Shown here: positions 8,968 through 17,763 of the stretch, piece by piece
Layout of the letters: every line of letters begins with the position of its first letter
How positions within the stretch are numbered: position 1 is the stretch's first letter
Assembly: GCF_019977355.1 (NCBI RefSeq)
Contig: NZ_AP024655.1
Location: forward strand, 4,092,001 to 4,156,000
DNA: 64,000 bases
Origin: Arthrobacter sp. NicSoilB8
Lineage (GTDB): Bacteria; Actinomycetota; Actinomycetes; Actinomycetales; Micrococcaceae
Reading direction: 5' to 3'
Made by a program: the position numbers and the translations under genes
Notes under the pieces: model-generated
Database searches by the model: none
What the model saw: the letters and a program-made list of their open reading frames with translations, nothing else
Told to the model about the DNA's origin: nothing

Positions 8968-10068
8968 ATGTCCGCCGCGGAGCACGTAGGGGCGTCCGGG
9001 GAACCGGCCAGAAGTTCGGGCACGGATTCAGGCACGGAACCGGGCACGGATTCGGGCACCGCGCAGTGGTACAGGCACTTTGGCACGTTCGATGCGCCGG
9101 GTTCCTCCCCCTGCTATGCCGAGTGGGCGGTGGGGATCGCCGGGGACGCCGAGCTGATCCGGCGGATCGACTTGTGGCCGTACAACAAGCGCCAGCCACT
9201 GCTGCTCCTCGCCGCGGCCCGGTTCCTCGGCGCACAGATCAGCCCCTACCGTGACTTCCGGAACTTCCTGGACGGACACTGGGCCGCGGTCTCGGACATC
9301 GTGCTGTCGCGTGCCACCCAGACCAACGAGGCCGGACGCTGTACCACCCTGCTGCCGTCCCTCGCCCAGATCTCGGCCACCGAGGGCCGGCCGCTGGCCC
9401 TGATCGAGGTGGGCGCCTCGGCCGGCCTGGCGCTGTTCCCGGACCGCTACGGCTACGAGTACGTCGCGGAAGCCGCGGAGGCAAGGACGACGCGACTGGA
9501 TCCTGCCGGCGCACGGCCCGGCACCTACCCGGTCCTGCGCTGCGTCACCTCAGGACCGGTCCCGCTGCCGGCGGCACTTCCCCAGGTCGTCTGGCGCGCC
9601 GGGATCGACCTCAACCCCTTGGATGTCCGCAACCGGGACGACGTCGCCTGGCTGGAAGCCCTCGTCTGGCCGGAGCAGGAGTTCCGTCTCGAACGGCTGC
9701 GGCAGGCGATCGCCATCGCCCGGGAGGACCCGCCGCTGCTGGTGTCCGGCGACCTCAACGAACAGCTCGTGGGACTCGCCGCCCGGGCTCCGGAAGACGC
9801 CGCCCTGGTGGTGTTCCACAGCGCCGTCATGGCCTACCTCGACGGCGCCGGCCGCACCCAGTTCCGCCGCACCATGGCGGATCTCGCGGCGGAGCGGGGC
9901 TGCCACTGGCTCTCAAACGAAGGCCACACGGTGCTCGCCCAGGCCGACGGGTCCAGCGTGGTTCCGGAAATGGACGACGCCCGGCTCCGCGGCCGGTTCC
10001 TGCTGCTCCAGGACGGTGAGCCGGCTGCCATCGCGGGCCCGCACGGCCAGAGCTTGGAGTGGCTGTAG
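8968..10068 (+). CDS. DUF2332 family protein
   Basis: Protein of 366 residues beginning two bases after aroQ and probably cotranscribed with it. The body (WYRHFGTFDAPGSSPCYAEW, then IDLWPYNKRQPLLLLAAARF) matches the actinobacterial DUF2332 family, whose function is unknown. ALIEVGASAGLALFPDRY resembles a nucleotide or SAM-binding glycine loop, so a methyltransferase-like fold is possible but unproven. The N-terminal 30 residues are a low-complexity repeat (SGTDSGTEPGTDSGT). Confidence 0.82.
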   Translation: MSAAEHVGASGEPARSSGTDSGTEPGTDSGTAQWYRHFGTFDAPGSSPCYAEWAVGIAGDAELIRRIDLWPYNKRQPLLLLAAARFLGAQISPYRDFRNFLDGHWAAVSDIVLSRATQTNEAGRCTTLLPSLAQISATEGRPLALIEVGASAGLALFPDRYGYEYVAEAAEARTTRLDPAGARPGTYPVLRCVTSGPVPLPAALPQVVWRAGIDLNPLDVRNRDDVAWLEALVWPEQEFRLERLRQAIAIAREDPPLLVSGDLNEQLVGLAARAPEDAALVVFHSAVMAYLDGAGRTQFRRTMADLAAERGCHWLSNEGHTVLAQADGSSVVPEMDDARLRGRFLLLQDGEPAAIAGPHGQSLEWL

Positions 10069-10119
10069 CCCGCGGCGGCTAGCGCCTCGGGGTGACAGAC
10101 CCGCGGGTGGCCCAGCCGG

Positions 10120-11304
10120 CTACTTCTTGACGCACTGTCCGGAGGACACTGCGCTGCCGAGCCCCGGCGCCTGGGCCGCAACGGGGCCAAGATCGTTCAT
10201 GGTGATGGCGAATCCGAGCGAGGACTCCGTGGTGGCTTTGGCAAAGACGACCCCCGCCACCTGCCCGTCCATGGTCAGGAGCGGGCCCCCGGAGTTGCCC
10301 GGCTGCACGTCGCCGGCGATCCGGTACACGTCCTCGGGCGCCGCATTGTTGCCGTAGATGTCGGGGACGAGCACGGTGGTGATGTCCTGCACCGTGGCGG
10401 GTTTGGACTGGAAGGGGCCGCCGTGCGGATATCCGGCGAAGGCTGCGGCGCTGCCGGCCGGCAGGTCGGAGGCCAGCGGGAGGGGCTCCGAGCGCAGACC
10501 GTCCACGGCCACGACGGCGAGGTCGTGCTGGGTGTCGAAGTACACGACGCGCCCGGGCAGGGCCCGGCCGCCGGGCGTCTCCACCACCGGCTCATCCACT
10601 CCGGCGACCACGTGGGCGTTGGTCACCACACGCCCGGGAGCGACCACGAAGCCGGTTCCGGTCTGGTTCTGGCCGCACTGGTAGGCGGTTCCGGCGATCT
10701 TCAGCACCGACGCGGCGGCCTTGTTCAGCGCCGGGGTGTCCGTGTTGGTGTCCGGGACGGCGACCGGCTGGCTCTGGCCGAAGCCGTCGAGCAGGGTGGG
10801 TATGCCCTCGCCGATCACGGCGGACCGCAGTTGCGCCATCGATGCCTTGACCGGCGTCGGCGTCACGCCGTCGATGAACCTGATGACTTTGGACTCGGCG
10901 AGCTGCTGGGACACGAACGGCACGCCCAGTGCCCCGATGCTGAAGGCCAGCATCGACATCACGAGGGCGGACACCACCACGTTCACGCCTCCGCCGACTA
11001 GGCGGTCCGCCGCCCGCAGGGGGCTGAAAGGCACGACGCTGCGGATTTGCCGTCCGATCATGGTGCCGAGGCCGTTCCCCACGATCATCAGCAGGACCGC
11101 GGTGGCGATAATCGCCGTCAGGCGCCAGCCGCTGTCCTCCACGAGCCCGCTGACGATGGGAACGGAAACGAAGGCGGCGACCGCGCCTGCTGCGAATCCC
11201 GCGATGCCTCCGAGCGTCACCAGGAAGCCGTTGCGAAGGCCGTGGATCAGGTAGGACAAGAGCGCCACGACCAACACCAGGTCCAAAATGGTCAAGCCAA
11301 ACAC
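10120..11304 (-). CDS. marP: MarP-type membrane-anchored serine protease
   Basis: Protein of 394 residues, GTG start at 11304 with GAGGAG about 6 bases upstream. Four membrane spans in a CvpA-like N-terminal domain (about 5-125) are followed by an extracytoplasmic trypsin-like domain. The triad is His231 (VTNAHVVAG), Asp261 (QHDLAVV) and Ser338 (GNSGGPL). Cys210 and Cys391 are placed like the disulfide pair of M. tuberculosis MarP (Rv3671c), the acid-resistance protease. The position between nth/acs and crp is also conserved. Confidence 0.93.
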   Translation of the reverse strand: MFGLTILDLVLVVALLSYLIHGLRNGFLVTLGGIAGFAAGAVAAFVSVPIVSGLVEDSGWRLTAIIATAVLLMIVGNGLGTMIGRQIRSVVPFSPLRAADRLVGGGVNVVVSALVMSMLAFSIGALGVPFVSQQLAESKVIRFIDGVTPTPVKASMAQLRSAVIGEGIPTLLDGFGQSQPVAVPDTNTDTPALNKAAASVLKIAGTAYQCGQNQTGTGFVVAPGRVVTNAHVVAGVDEPVVETPGGRALPGRVVYFDTQHDLAVVAVDGLRSEPLPLASDLPAGSAAAFAGYPHGGPFQSKPATVQDITTVLVPDIYGNNAAPEDVYRIAGDVQPGNSGGPLLTMDGQVAGVVFAKATTESSLGFAITMNDLGPVAAQAPGLGSAVSSGQCVKK

Positions 11305-11445
11305 CGGGGCTCCTCACAGACAGTTAAGCCACGATTCTAGCGGTGTAAGCTGAACGTTTGCCGACCGGCCGCCGCTCTGGAGGGTCTGCCGGGAACTGCG
11401 GGGACATCCCGGGCCGTTCGCATTCGGACCCATCGGGCGTTTCGG

Positions 11446-11461
11446 TGCCAACTACGTCACA
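11446..11461 (+). promoter_or_regulatory. Possible CRP autoregulatory site
   Basis: TGCCA, six bases (ACTACG), then TCACA: 8 of 10 consensus positions, with one perfect half-site, about 65 bp upstream of the crp start codon. A single degenerate site of this kind can occur by chance. Confidence 0.3.
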
Positions 11462-11526
11462 GAAGCGCCAAAATTCTGAAAGAATGGCTGAAGCGCCCCA
11501 GCCGACACAGCTAGTCAGGAGATTTC

Positions 11527-12204
11527 ATGGATATCGAGGTATTGCGCCGCGCACCCCTTTTCGCCACGCTCGACGACGAGGCGTTCCGTCTGCTGACGGA
11601 CGAACTCACCGAGGTGGACCTTTCACGCGGTGCCTCGGTATTCCGGGAAGGCGACCAGGGCGACCAGCTCTACTTCATCGTCTCCGGCAAGGTAAAGCTC
11701 GGCCGCACGTCGCCGGACGGCCGCGAGTCATTGCTTGCCATCCTCGGCCCGGGTGAACTTTTCGGCGAAATGGCCCTCTTCGACCCCAGCCCGCGGACGG
11801 CCACGGCAACCGCCGTGTCTGAGACGCGTCTCGCCGGGCTGAAGAACGAGAGCCTCAACGCGCTGCTCCGCACCCGCCCCGAGGTTTCGGCCCAGCTGCT
11901 GCAGGCCCTGGCCCGCCGCCTGCGCCGCACGAACGATTCCCTCTCCGACCTCGTCTTCTCCGACGTCCCGGGCCGTGTGGCCAAGGCGCTGCTGGATCTG
12001 GCCGACCGCTTCGGCCGCCCCGCGACCGACGGCGTCCTGGTCGCTCACGAACTGACGCAGGAAGAGCTTGCCCAGCTGGTCGGCGCCTCGCGCGAAACGG
12101 TCAACAAGGCCCTCGCTGAGTTCGTGCAGCGCGGCTGGCTCCGCCTGGAAGCCCGCGCCGTCGTCATCCTCGACATGCAGCGCCTGCGCCAGCGTTCCCG
12201 CTAG
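11527..12204 (+). CDS. crp: CRP/FNR family transcriptional regulator
   Basis: Regulator of 225 residues with an N-terminal cyclic-nucleotide-binding beta-roll (about 15-120, with GELFGEMALFDPSPRTATA as the phosphate-binding cassette) and a C-terminal winged helix-turn-helix (LTQEELAQLVGASRETVNKA, about 175-194). AGGAGA sits 5 bases before the ATG. It is the counterpart of Rv3676 and the likely reader of the CRP-like sites upstream of acs and of itself. The Arg/Ser pair in the cassette supports cAMP binding. Confidence 0.95.
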   Translation: MDIEVLRRAPLFATLDDEAFRLLTDELTEVDLSRGASVFREGDQGDQLYFIVSGKVKLGRTSPDGRESLLAILGPGELFGEMALFDPSPRTATATAVSETRLAGLKNESLNALLRTRPEVSAQLLQALARRLRRTNDSLSDLVFSDVPGRVAKALLDLADRFGRPATDGVLVAHELTQEELAQLVGASRETVNKALAEFVQRGWLRLEARAVVILDMQRLRQRSR

Positions 12205-12797
12205 GAATCATCAGCAGCAGGCACGGAGGCCGGTCCCTACGGGGCCGGCCTTCTGTTGTTCCGCGCCCGGCCGTTCCGCGGGACATGTCCCGTTGGCCGC
12301 TGACCCCATTGGGCAGTGCAGCGAGGGACATGCCATTGGAGGCCGCCGCAACGCCTGGACATGTCCAGCCCCGGCAGCCAGGACTGGACATAATGCCACT
12401 ATGTCCACCGGCCAGAGCCAACGGAGGGCATGCCCCCGGGCCGGCGCAGGGCACAGGGGGACATGCTCAGCCGCACGGCGCAGCGGAGGGCATGTCCCCC
12501 GGGCTTGCGCGGCATACGGAGGAGCATGCCCAGTCCGGCTGTGCCAGGCTGACCTGACGTGGGATACGCGGGCCGGGCGCCAGACTGGGCAGGGGATGTG
12601 GGAATGTCTCAGCTGTTCCGCGCAGCGAGGGGCATGCCCATTGGAGGCCGCAGCATCGCCTGGACATGTCCAGCCCCGGCAGCCAGGAGTGGACATAATG
12701 CCACTATGTCCACCGGCCAGGGCCACCGGAGGGCATGCCCCCGGGCCGGCAGGCGCCGCGCAGCAGACCAAGGCCGCTCAGGCCAGGCGCTGCGGTT
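12205..12797. repeat. Intergenic CATG-palindrome array A
   Basis: 593 bp between the convergent crp and NUDIX genes with no supportable ORF. It holds about 11 GGRCATGYCC-type palindromes; the best are the perfect 14-mers at 12279-12292, 12355-12368 and 12660-12673. Two opened dyads (TGGACA, 11 bp, TGTCCA) lie at 12385-12407 and 12690-12712. Each dyad is flanked by palindromes whose centres are exactly 34.5 bp away on both sides (12361.5/12396/12430.5 and 12666.5/12701/12735.5). The blocks 12317-12445 and 12621-12750 are imperfect direct repeats of about 130 bp. Confidence 0.9.
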
Positions 12798-13709
12798 TTA
12801 GCGCTCCCGCTGGGGTTCGCCGGCCACGGTCTTGGCGGCCTCGACTTCGAGCATGAGCCGGCCCTCTTCCTCGACGAGCTTCGGCTGGTAGACGTGGGCC
12901 TTGCGCTTGTAGCTGAGGTAGGCGATGCAGCCGTTGGCCTTGGCCATTTTCTCGAGCATGATCTCGGAGCCGGGCACCAGGAGTTCGCCCAGGGTCCGGC
13001 CGACCGTGTTTTCCTGCCCCACCTCGTCGCCAAGAACGGTGGTGTCCCGCTCGCGCACCACCTGGCGGACGCACACCCAACGGCCCCACACGCCCTTGCT
13101 GGCCAGCAGTGAGGGCTGCTGGTTCACGGGCAGGGTGGCGGCAAAGTAGCGGGTGTTGAACCGGCGGTGCGCAAAATCGGGGCTGAGCCAGTTGACCAGA
13201 GGTTTGAGCAGGTCCGTGCGCAGCGAGAGCCCGCGCTTGGCAAGGACATCCGTGAAGGATTTCTCCTGCTCCGCCACGGCTTCGCGGGCACGCATCCATT
13301 CGGCGCTGGAGGTCGATTCCACCGTGGTGGACAGGTCCGGGCCGGCCAGCAGGATGCCGGTCTCCTCAAAGAGCTCACGGATGGCGCCGACGACGTGGCG
13401 GCGCGCCAGCCCGACGTCGGTTGTCCCCATCTGCTCGGCCCAGTGCTGGGGCGAGGGGCCCAGCCAGCCGACGGCGTCGTCGTCGGACGCCTCCAGTGAT
13501 CCCCCGGGGAAGGCGAGGACACCGAGCGGGGAGGACCCCGTCCGGTACCCGAGCCAGGTCTCCAGGCCGGTGGGCGAGTCGCGCAGGAGGATCACCGAGG
13601 AGGCGTAGCGCGGGGCGCGGGGCGTGCGCTCGCCGTGTTCAAGCCAGCTGCGCGCTGCTCCTTCGAGGTCGGGGGGCAGAACGAACAGGCGGCGTGCTAA
13701 CTGAGGCAA
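12798..13709 (-). CDS. NUDIX hydrolase with split Nudix box (NUDT19-like)
   Basis: Protein of 303 residues with probable TTG start at 13709; a downstream alternative is possible. The FPGGSLEASDDD half of the Nudix box is separated from AIRELFEETGIL by about 30 residues (PSPQHWAEQMGTTDVGLARR and neighbours), an insertion also known in the NUDT19/RP2p group. The substrate is not predictable from sequence; acyl-CoA or CoA diphosphates are known for that group. It ends a likely three-gene unit with DUF4177 and RidA, matching the Rv3678 neighbourhood. Confidence 0.85.
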   Translation of the reverse strand: MPQLARRLFVLPPDLEGAARSWLEHGERTPRAPRYASSVILLRDSPTGLETWLGYRTGSSPLGVLAFPGGSLEASDDDAVGWLGPSPQHWAEQMGTTDVGLARRHVVGAIRELFEETGILLAGPDLSTTVESTSSAEWMRAREAVAEQEKSFTDVLAKRGLSLRTDLLKPLVNWLSPDFAHRRFNTRYFAATLPVNQQPSLLASKGVWGRWVCVRQVVRERDTTVLGDEVGQENTVGRTLGELLVPGSEIMLEKMAKANGCIAYLSYKRKAHVYQPKLVEEEGRLMLEVEAAKTVAGEPQRER

Positions 13710-13725
13710 CGAAGTGACCGGCCTT

Positions 13726-14340
13726 CTAGGCGAATTCGGCGATCAGTTCGACTTCAACGGGAGAGTCGAGCGGCAGGACGGACACCCCGACGGCGGAACG
13801 GGCGTGCTGGCCGGCGTCACCGAGGACCTGGCCCAGCAGCTCCGACGCGCCGTTGATGACACCGGGCTGGCCGATGAAGGAAGGATCGGAGGACACAAAC
13901 CCGACAACTTTGACAATCCGCGTGATGCGGTCGAGGTCGCCGATCACACTCTTGACGGCGGCCAGGGCGTTGACGGCGCAGACCGCGGCGTAGGCCTTCG
14001 CCGCTTCCGGGGACACGGTGGACTCGTCCGCGGCGCCTTCCGATCCGGAGGACACCTTGCCGGTGGCCTCGAGCCTGCCGTTGATGAACGGCAGCTGCCC
14101 GGAGGTGTAGACGTGGTTGCCGGAAATGACGGCAGGAACGTAGGCGGCTACCGGGGCGGCGACATCGGGGAGCGTCAGGCCCAGCTCCGCGAGACGCTGT
14201 TCGACGGCGGATGACGCGCCCGCGACGCCGGCCTGGCCTGCTGCCCCGGCCGGTACTGCGCCGGCCGTCGTGACAGTGCTTTCGGAGATGTTTTCCGAGC
14301 CGGCCGGCGTGGCCGGGGCGGCTTCTGAGGGGTTGCTCAT
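13726..14340 (-). CDS. RidA family protein with Ala-rich N-terminal extension
   Basis: Protein of 204 residues from ATG 14340, two bases after the DUF4177 stop. Residues from about 50 onward form the RidA/YjgF fold (YVPAVISGNHVYTSGQLPF... ending PVEVELIAEFA). RidA proteins hydrolyse reactive 2-aminoacrylate enamines, but divergent members may lack that activity. The first 45 residues are low-complexity Ala/Gly/Thr and look unstructured. Counterpart of Rv3678c in conserved order. Confidence 0.88.
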   Translation of the reverse strand: MSNPSEAAPATPAGSENISESTVTTAGAVPAGAAGQAGVAGASSAVEQRLAELGLTLPDVAAPVAAYVPAVISGNHVYTSGQLPFINGRLEATGKVSSGSEGAADESTVSPEAAKAYAAVCAVNALAAVKSVIGDLDRITRIVKVVGFVSSDPSFIGQPGVINGASELLGQVLGDAGQHARSAVGVSVLPLDSPVEVELIAEFA

Positions 14341-14342
14341 GG

Positions 14343-14498
14343 CTACTGCTTCTCCCGCTTCAGGTAGGCAACCAGGCCGTTTCCGTCGGGGCCCGGGACA
14401 ACTTGGACGAGCTCCCAGCCGTCCTCGCCCCACTGGTCCAGGATCTGCTTTGTGGCATGGATGATGAGCGGAATCGTGGCGTACTCCCATTTGGTCAT
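14343..14498 (-). CDS. DUF4177-like small protein (51 aa)
   Basis: A 51-residue protein, MTKWEYATIPLIIHATKQIL followed by DQWGEDGWELVQVVPGP and ending YLKREKQ. Start ATG at 14498; the upstream extension of the frame runs into the divergent ponA gene and is rejected. The W-E-Y...DGWELV pattern is typical of DUF4177, and a 51-residue counterpart lies in the same place in Mycobacterium (Rv3678A). Function unknown. It heads the unit with ridA and the NUDIX gene and is divergent from ponA with 37 bp between starts. Confidence 0.88.
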   Translation of the reverse strand: MTKWEYATIPLIIHATKQILDQWGEDGWELVQVVPGPDGNGLVAYLKREKQ

Positions 14499-14535
14499 GA
14501 CATAAAGCCTAGTCGTTGCCGGTAAAGTGGAAAAC

Positions 14536-16812
14536 ATGGCGACTGGCAAGAACCCTTTATTCGACACGGCCACCACCCTCGGAAAGATCTTTCTTTTCCT
14601 GGGCGTGAGCGCCATTTGCGGCGTCCTGGTGGCGGGCCTCCTGGTCCCCGCGGCGGCCGTTTCGGGCAGCGCGGCGAGCGGATCCATCCAGTTCTTTGAC
14701 ACGCTTCCCGCGGAGCTGAAGGTCGATCCGCCGAGCCAGTCGACGACGATCCTGGCCTCCGACGGCAGCGTGATCGCCAATCTCTACGCGGAAAACCGGA
14801 CCCGTGTGTCGCTTGACCAGATGTCCCCGCACATCAAGAACGCGATCATCGCCATCGAGGACAGCCGGTTTTACGAGCACGGCGGCGTGGACACCACCGG
14901 CATCCTGCGCGCCCTTGTCAGCACGGCCCGCGGCAACAAGCAGGGTGCGTCCACGATCACGCAGCAGTACGTGAACAACGTCATCAACTCCTCGCTGGAG
15001 GCCGAAGGCAAGGGCGACGAGGTCCTCCTCAACGGCGTCAACAAGGGCGTCGGGGACAAGCTGCGCGAAATGAAGCTGGCCATCGCGCTGGAGAAGAAGT
15101 TCACCAAGGAGCAGATCCTCGAGGGCTACCTGAACATCGTGTTCTTCAACCGCGACGCCTACGGCATCGAAGCCGCGTCCAAGTTCTTCTTCAGCACCAC
15201 GGCCAAGGACCTGACCCTGCCGCAGGCGGCACTGCTGGCCGGCGTCGTGAACAGCCCCTCCTACTACGACCCCATCACGAACCCGGAAAACGCCAAAACC
15301 CGCCGGGACCTCGTGCTCAAGGCCATGCTGACCCAGGGCAAGATCCAGCAGGCGGATTATGATGCCGCGGTCGCGACGCCGGTGGAGACCAAGGTCACCC
15401 AGCCCCGCCAGGGCTGCGCCTACTCGCAGACGGCGCCGTATTTCTGCGACTACGTGCTGCACCTGCTGCTGAACAACCCCGCCTACGGCGCCGACGCCGC
15501 CGAGCGCGAGCGGAAGATCTTCCGCGGCGGCCTGACCATCAAGACCACCCTGGATCCGAACGCCCAGGCCGTGGCCCAGGCCCAGGTGGACGCTTCGGCC
15601 GGCGCCAACCCGGATAAGTGGGGCGCCTCGCTCGTGTCGGTGCAGCCCGGCTCCGGCAAGATCGTCTCCATGGCCCAGAACACCGTCTGGTTCCCGGCCG
15701 ACGGAAAGTTCGACCAGACCCAGAACTTCAACGTGGACAGCCAGGACGCCAAGGGCAACGACCTCAACGGCCTCGGCGGCTTCCAGCCGGGCTCTACGAT
15801 GAAGCCCTTCACGTTCGCGGAGTGGCTCAATGAGGGCAAGTCCATGAACACGCAGCTCAACGGAGCCGTCCGCCGGTACCCGCAGTACTTCCCCTGGAAG
15901 AACACCTGCCCGGCACCGACCGTCGGCTGGTATGACGCGTCCAACGGGACCCACGATCTGCAGAACGCGGAGGAGGGCTACTACAAGTACATGTCCGTCC
16001 TCGATGGCCTGGCGAACTCCATCAACACCATCACGTTTGCCACCGCGGCCCAGGTGGACCTGTGCGGGATCCAGAAGATCGTCGACGCCGTCGGCATCCA
16101 CGGCGGCCTGCCCACCGCGGACAGCCCCAATCCCCAGGTCCCGATGACCACCCTCGGCAACCTCATCGGGTCCACCCAGACGGCACCGCTGACCATGGCC
16201 AGCGCGTTCGCCACGTTCGCCAACGACGGCAAGTACTGCGAGCCGATCGCCATTGATTCGGTGACCGACGCGACCGGTGCCCAGCTGCCGGCCCAGACGC
16301 CCAACTGCCGGGACGCGGTCAGTCCCGACGTGGCCCACGGTGTCGCCTACGCCATGCAGGAAGTGCTCAACCGGGGCTCCGGCTCGCTCATCCAGCCGCG
16401 GATTTCGACCAGGACCACTTTCCCCATCGCGGCCAAGACCGGAACCAACGACACCAACAGCTCCACCTGGGTGGCGGGCTACACCAAGGGCCTGGCAACG
16501 GCCACGTGGTTCGGCGATCCCCTGGGCAACCAGCAGCGGGCCGGCCAGAACGTCACGATCAACGGCAAGTTCTACAAGGGCATCGACGGCTACATGATCG
16601 CCGGGCCGCAGTTCTCCAACTACATGGCCCAGGTGGCTCCGTCCTACGGCACCGATCCGTTCCCGGCTCCGCCGTCGAACCTGCTCAACGCGCCGGCCCC
16701 GGTCGCGCCGCCGCGGACGTCCACCCCGACGAGCCAGAGCACCGAGCCGGCCACGCAACCGTCCGCCGACCCGTCACCGGCACCGGCGCCGACGAAATCC
16801 AGCAAGAAGTAA
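14536..16812 (+). CDS. ponA: Class A penicillin-binding protein
   Basis: Bifunctional peptidoglycan synthase of 758 residues (ATG 14536; an in-frame GTG at 14527 is the alternative). One N-terminal membrane anchor (about 17-40) is followed by the GT51 glycosyltransferase domain (EDSRFYEHGGVD near 108, GASTITQQYVNN) and a transpeptidase domain with SxxK (STMK near 420-423), SIN (about 495) and KTGT (about 634). The C-terminal 60 residues are Pro/Ser/Thr-rich with no PASTA repeat. Counterpart of ponA2 (Rv3682), again followed by a metallophosphoesterase. Confidence 0.95.
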   Translation: MATGKNPLFDTATTLGKIFLFLGVSAICGVLVAGLLVPAAAVSGSAASGSIQFFDTLPAELKVDPPSQSTTILASDGSVIANLYAENRTRVSLDQMSPHIKNAIIAIEDSRFYEHGGVDTTGILRALVSTARGNKQGASTITQQYVNNVINSSLEAEGKGDEVLLNGVNKGVGDKLREMKLAIALEKKFTKEQILEGYLNIVFFNRDAYGIEAASKFFFSTTAKDLTLPQAALLAGVVNSPSYYDPITNPENAKTRRDLVLKAMLTQGKIQQADYDAAVATPVETKVTQPRQGCAYSQTAPYFCDYVLHLLLNNPAYGADAAERERKIFRGGLTIKTTLDPNAQAVAQAQVDASAGANPDKWGASLVSVQPGSGKIVSMAQNTVWFPADGKFDQTQNFNVDSQDAKGNDLNGLGGFQPGSTMKPFTFAEWLNEGKSMNTQLNGAVRRYPQYFPWKNTCPAPTVGWYDASNGTHDLQNAEEGYYKYMSVLDGLANSINTITFATAAQVDLCGIQKIVDAVGIHGGLPTADSPNPQVPMTTLGNLIGSTQTAPLTMASAFATFANDGKYCEPIAIDSVTDATGAQLPAQTPNCRDAVSPDVAHGVAYAMQEVLNRGSGSLIQPRISTRTTFPIAAKTGTNDTNSSTWVAGYTKGLATATWFGDPLGNQQRAGQNVTINGKFYKGIDGYMIAGPQFSNYMAQVAPSYGTDPFPAPPSNLLNAPAPVAPPRTSTPTSQSTEPATQPSADPSPAPAPTKSSKK

Positions 16813-16815
16813 CCC

Positions 16816-17763
16816 GTGCTCCGGGGGAATGATCTGGCGGGCCGCGTTCGAAGCATCGGACGCGGTTTTGCCGTGACCGCCGCGCTCGGCACGGCGGCAG
16901 GGGCGGCCGCCGCCGGCTACGGGCTGTGGGAGAAGAACCAGTTCGAACTCCGGGAGGAGACCCTTCCCATCCTGCCGGCCGGCTTCGGCCCGTTCCGGAT
17001 CCTTCATCTCTCCGACATCCACTTCGTTCCGGGCCAGCACCGGAAGGCCCGGTGGCTGTCGTCCCTAGCCGAGCTGAAGCCGGACCTCGTGGTGAACACC
17101 GGCGACAACCTCAGCCATGCCAAGGGCGTGGACCCCCTCGTGGCGGCCCTGCGTCCCCTGCTGGAGTTCCCCGGCGTGTTCGTTCCCGGTTCCAACGACT
17201 ACTTCGGCCCCAGCTTCAAGAACCCGGCCTCCTACCTGCGGGGGCCCTCGGCCCAGCGCAAGGACCCGGAGAAACTCGACTGGCCGCGGCTGCGCTCAGA
17301 GTTCGGCATGTCCGGCTGGGTGGATCTGACCAACCGCTGCCAGTCCCTCGTGCTCAAGGGCATCCGCTTCGACTTCTCCGGCGTCGACGATCCCCACCTG
17401 CGCCTCGAACGGTACGCGGGCTGGCCGCGCGGCACCAAGGGCCGGGACGCCGATCCGCACCTGCGCGTCGCCGTGGCGCACGCGCCCTACCAGCGCGTCC
17501 TCGACCACTTCACCCAGGCCGGAGCCGACCTCCTGCTGGCCGGCCACACCCACGGCGGGCAGATCTGCATCCCGGGCTACGGGGCACTCGTGACCAACTG
17601 CGACCTTCCCACCTGGCGGGCCCGGGGCCTGCAAGCGTGGGAAAGCAACGGGAGCACGACGCCGGTGAACGTTTCCGGGGGCATCGGCACCTCCCGCTTC
17701 GCCCCGGTCCGCATCGCCTGCCGTCCCGAAGCAGTCCTGCTCACGCTGACCTCCCGCGCCTAG
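16816..17763 (+). CDS. Membrane-associated metallophosphoesterase
   Basis: Protein of 315 residues, GTG start three bases after ponA, so cotranscription is likely. A hydrophobic N-terminal segment (about 18-36) is followed by a calcineurin-like domain with all metal motifs: DIHF (about 67), GDN (about 97), GSND, and GHTHGGQ (about 243). It is YkuE-like, facing either membrane side. The pairing with a class A PBP is conserved (Rv3682-Rv3683), pointing to cell-envelope work; the substrate is unknown. Confidence 0.92.
   Translation: MLRGNDLAGRVRSIGRGFAVTAALGTAAGAAAAGYGLWEKNQFELREETLPILPAGFGPFRILHLSDIHFVPGQHRKARWLSSLAELKPDLVVNTGDNLSHAKGVDPLVAALRPLLEFPGVFVPGSNDYFGPSFKNPASYLRGPSAQRKDPEKLDWPRLRSEFGMSGWVDLTNRCQSLVLKGIRFDFSGVDDPHLRLERYAGWPRGTKGRDADPHLRVAVAHAPYQRVLDHFTQAGADLLLAGHTHGGQICIPGYGALVTNCDLPTWRARGLQAWESNGSTTPVNVSGGIGTSRFAPVRIACRPEAVLLTLTSRA

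Noticed and set aside
12205..12797. CRISPR array
   Set aside because: Units are short palindromes with variable intervening DNA and no constant 25-40-bp repeat with unique spacers; no cas genes are present.
12068..12856. Open frames of up to 262 codons across the crp-NUDIX gap
   Set aside because: They run out of crp in another frame and then through palindrome array A. There is no RBS, no family match and repeat-driven composition.
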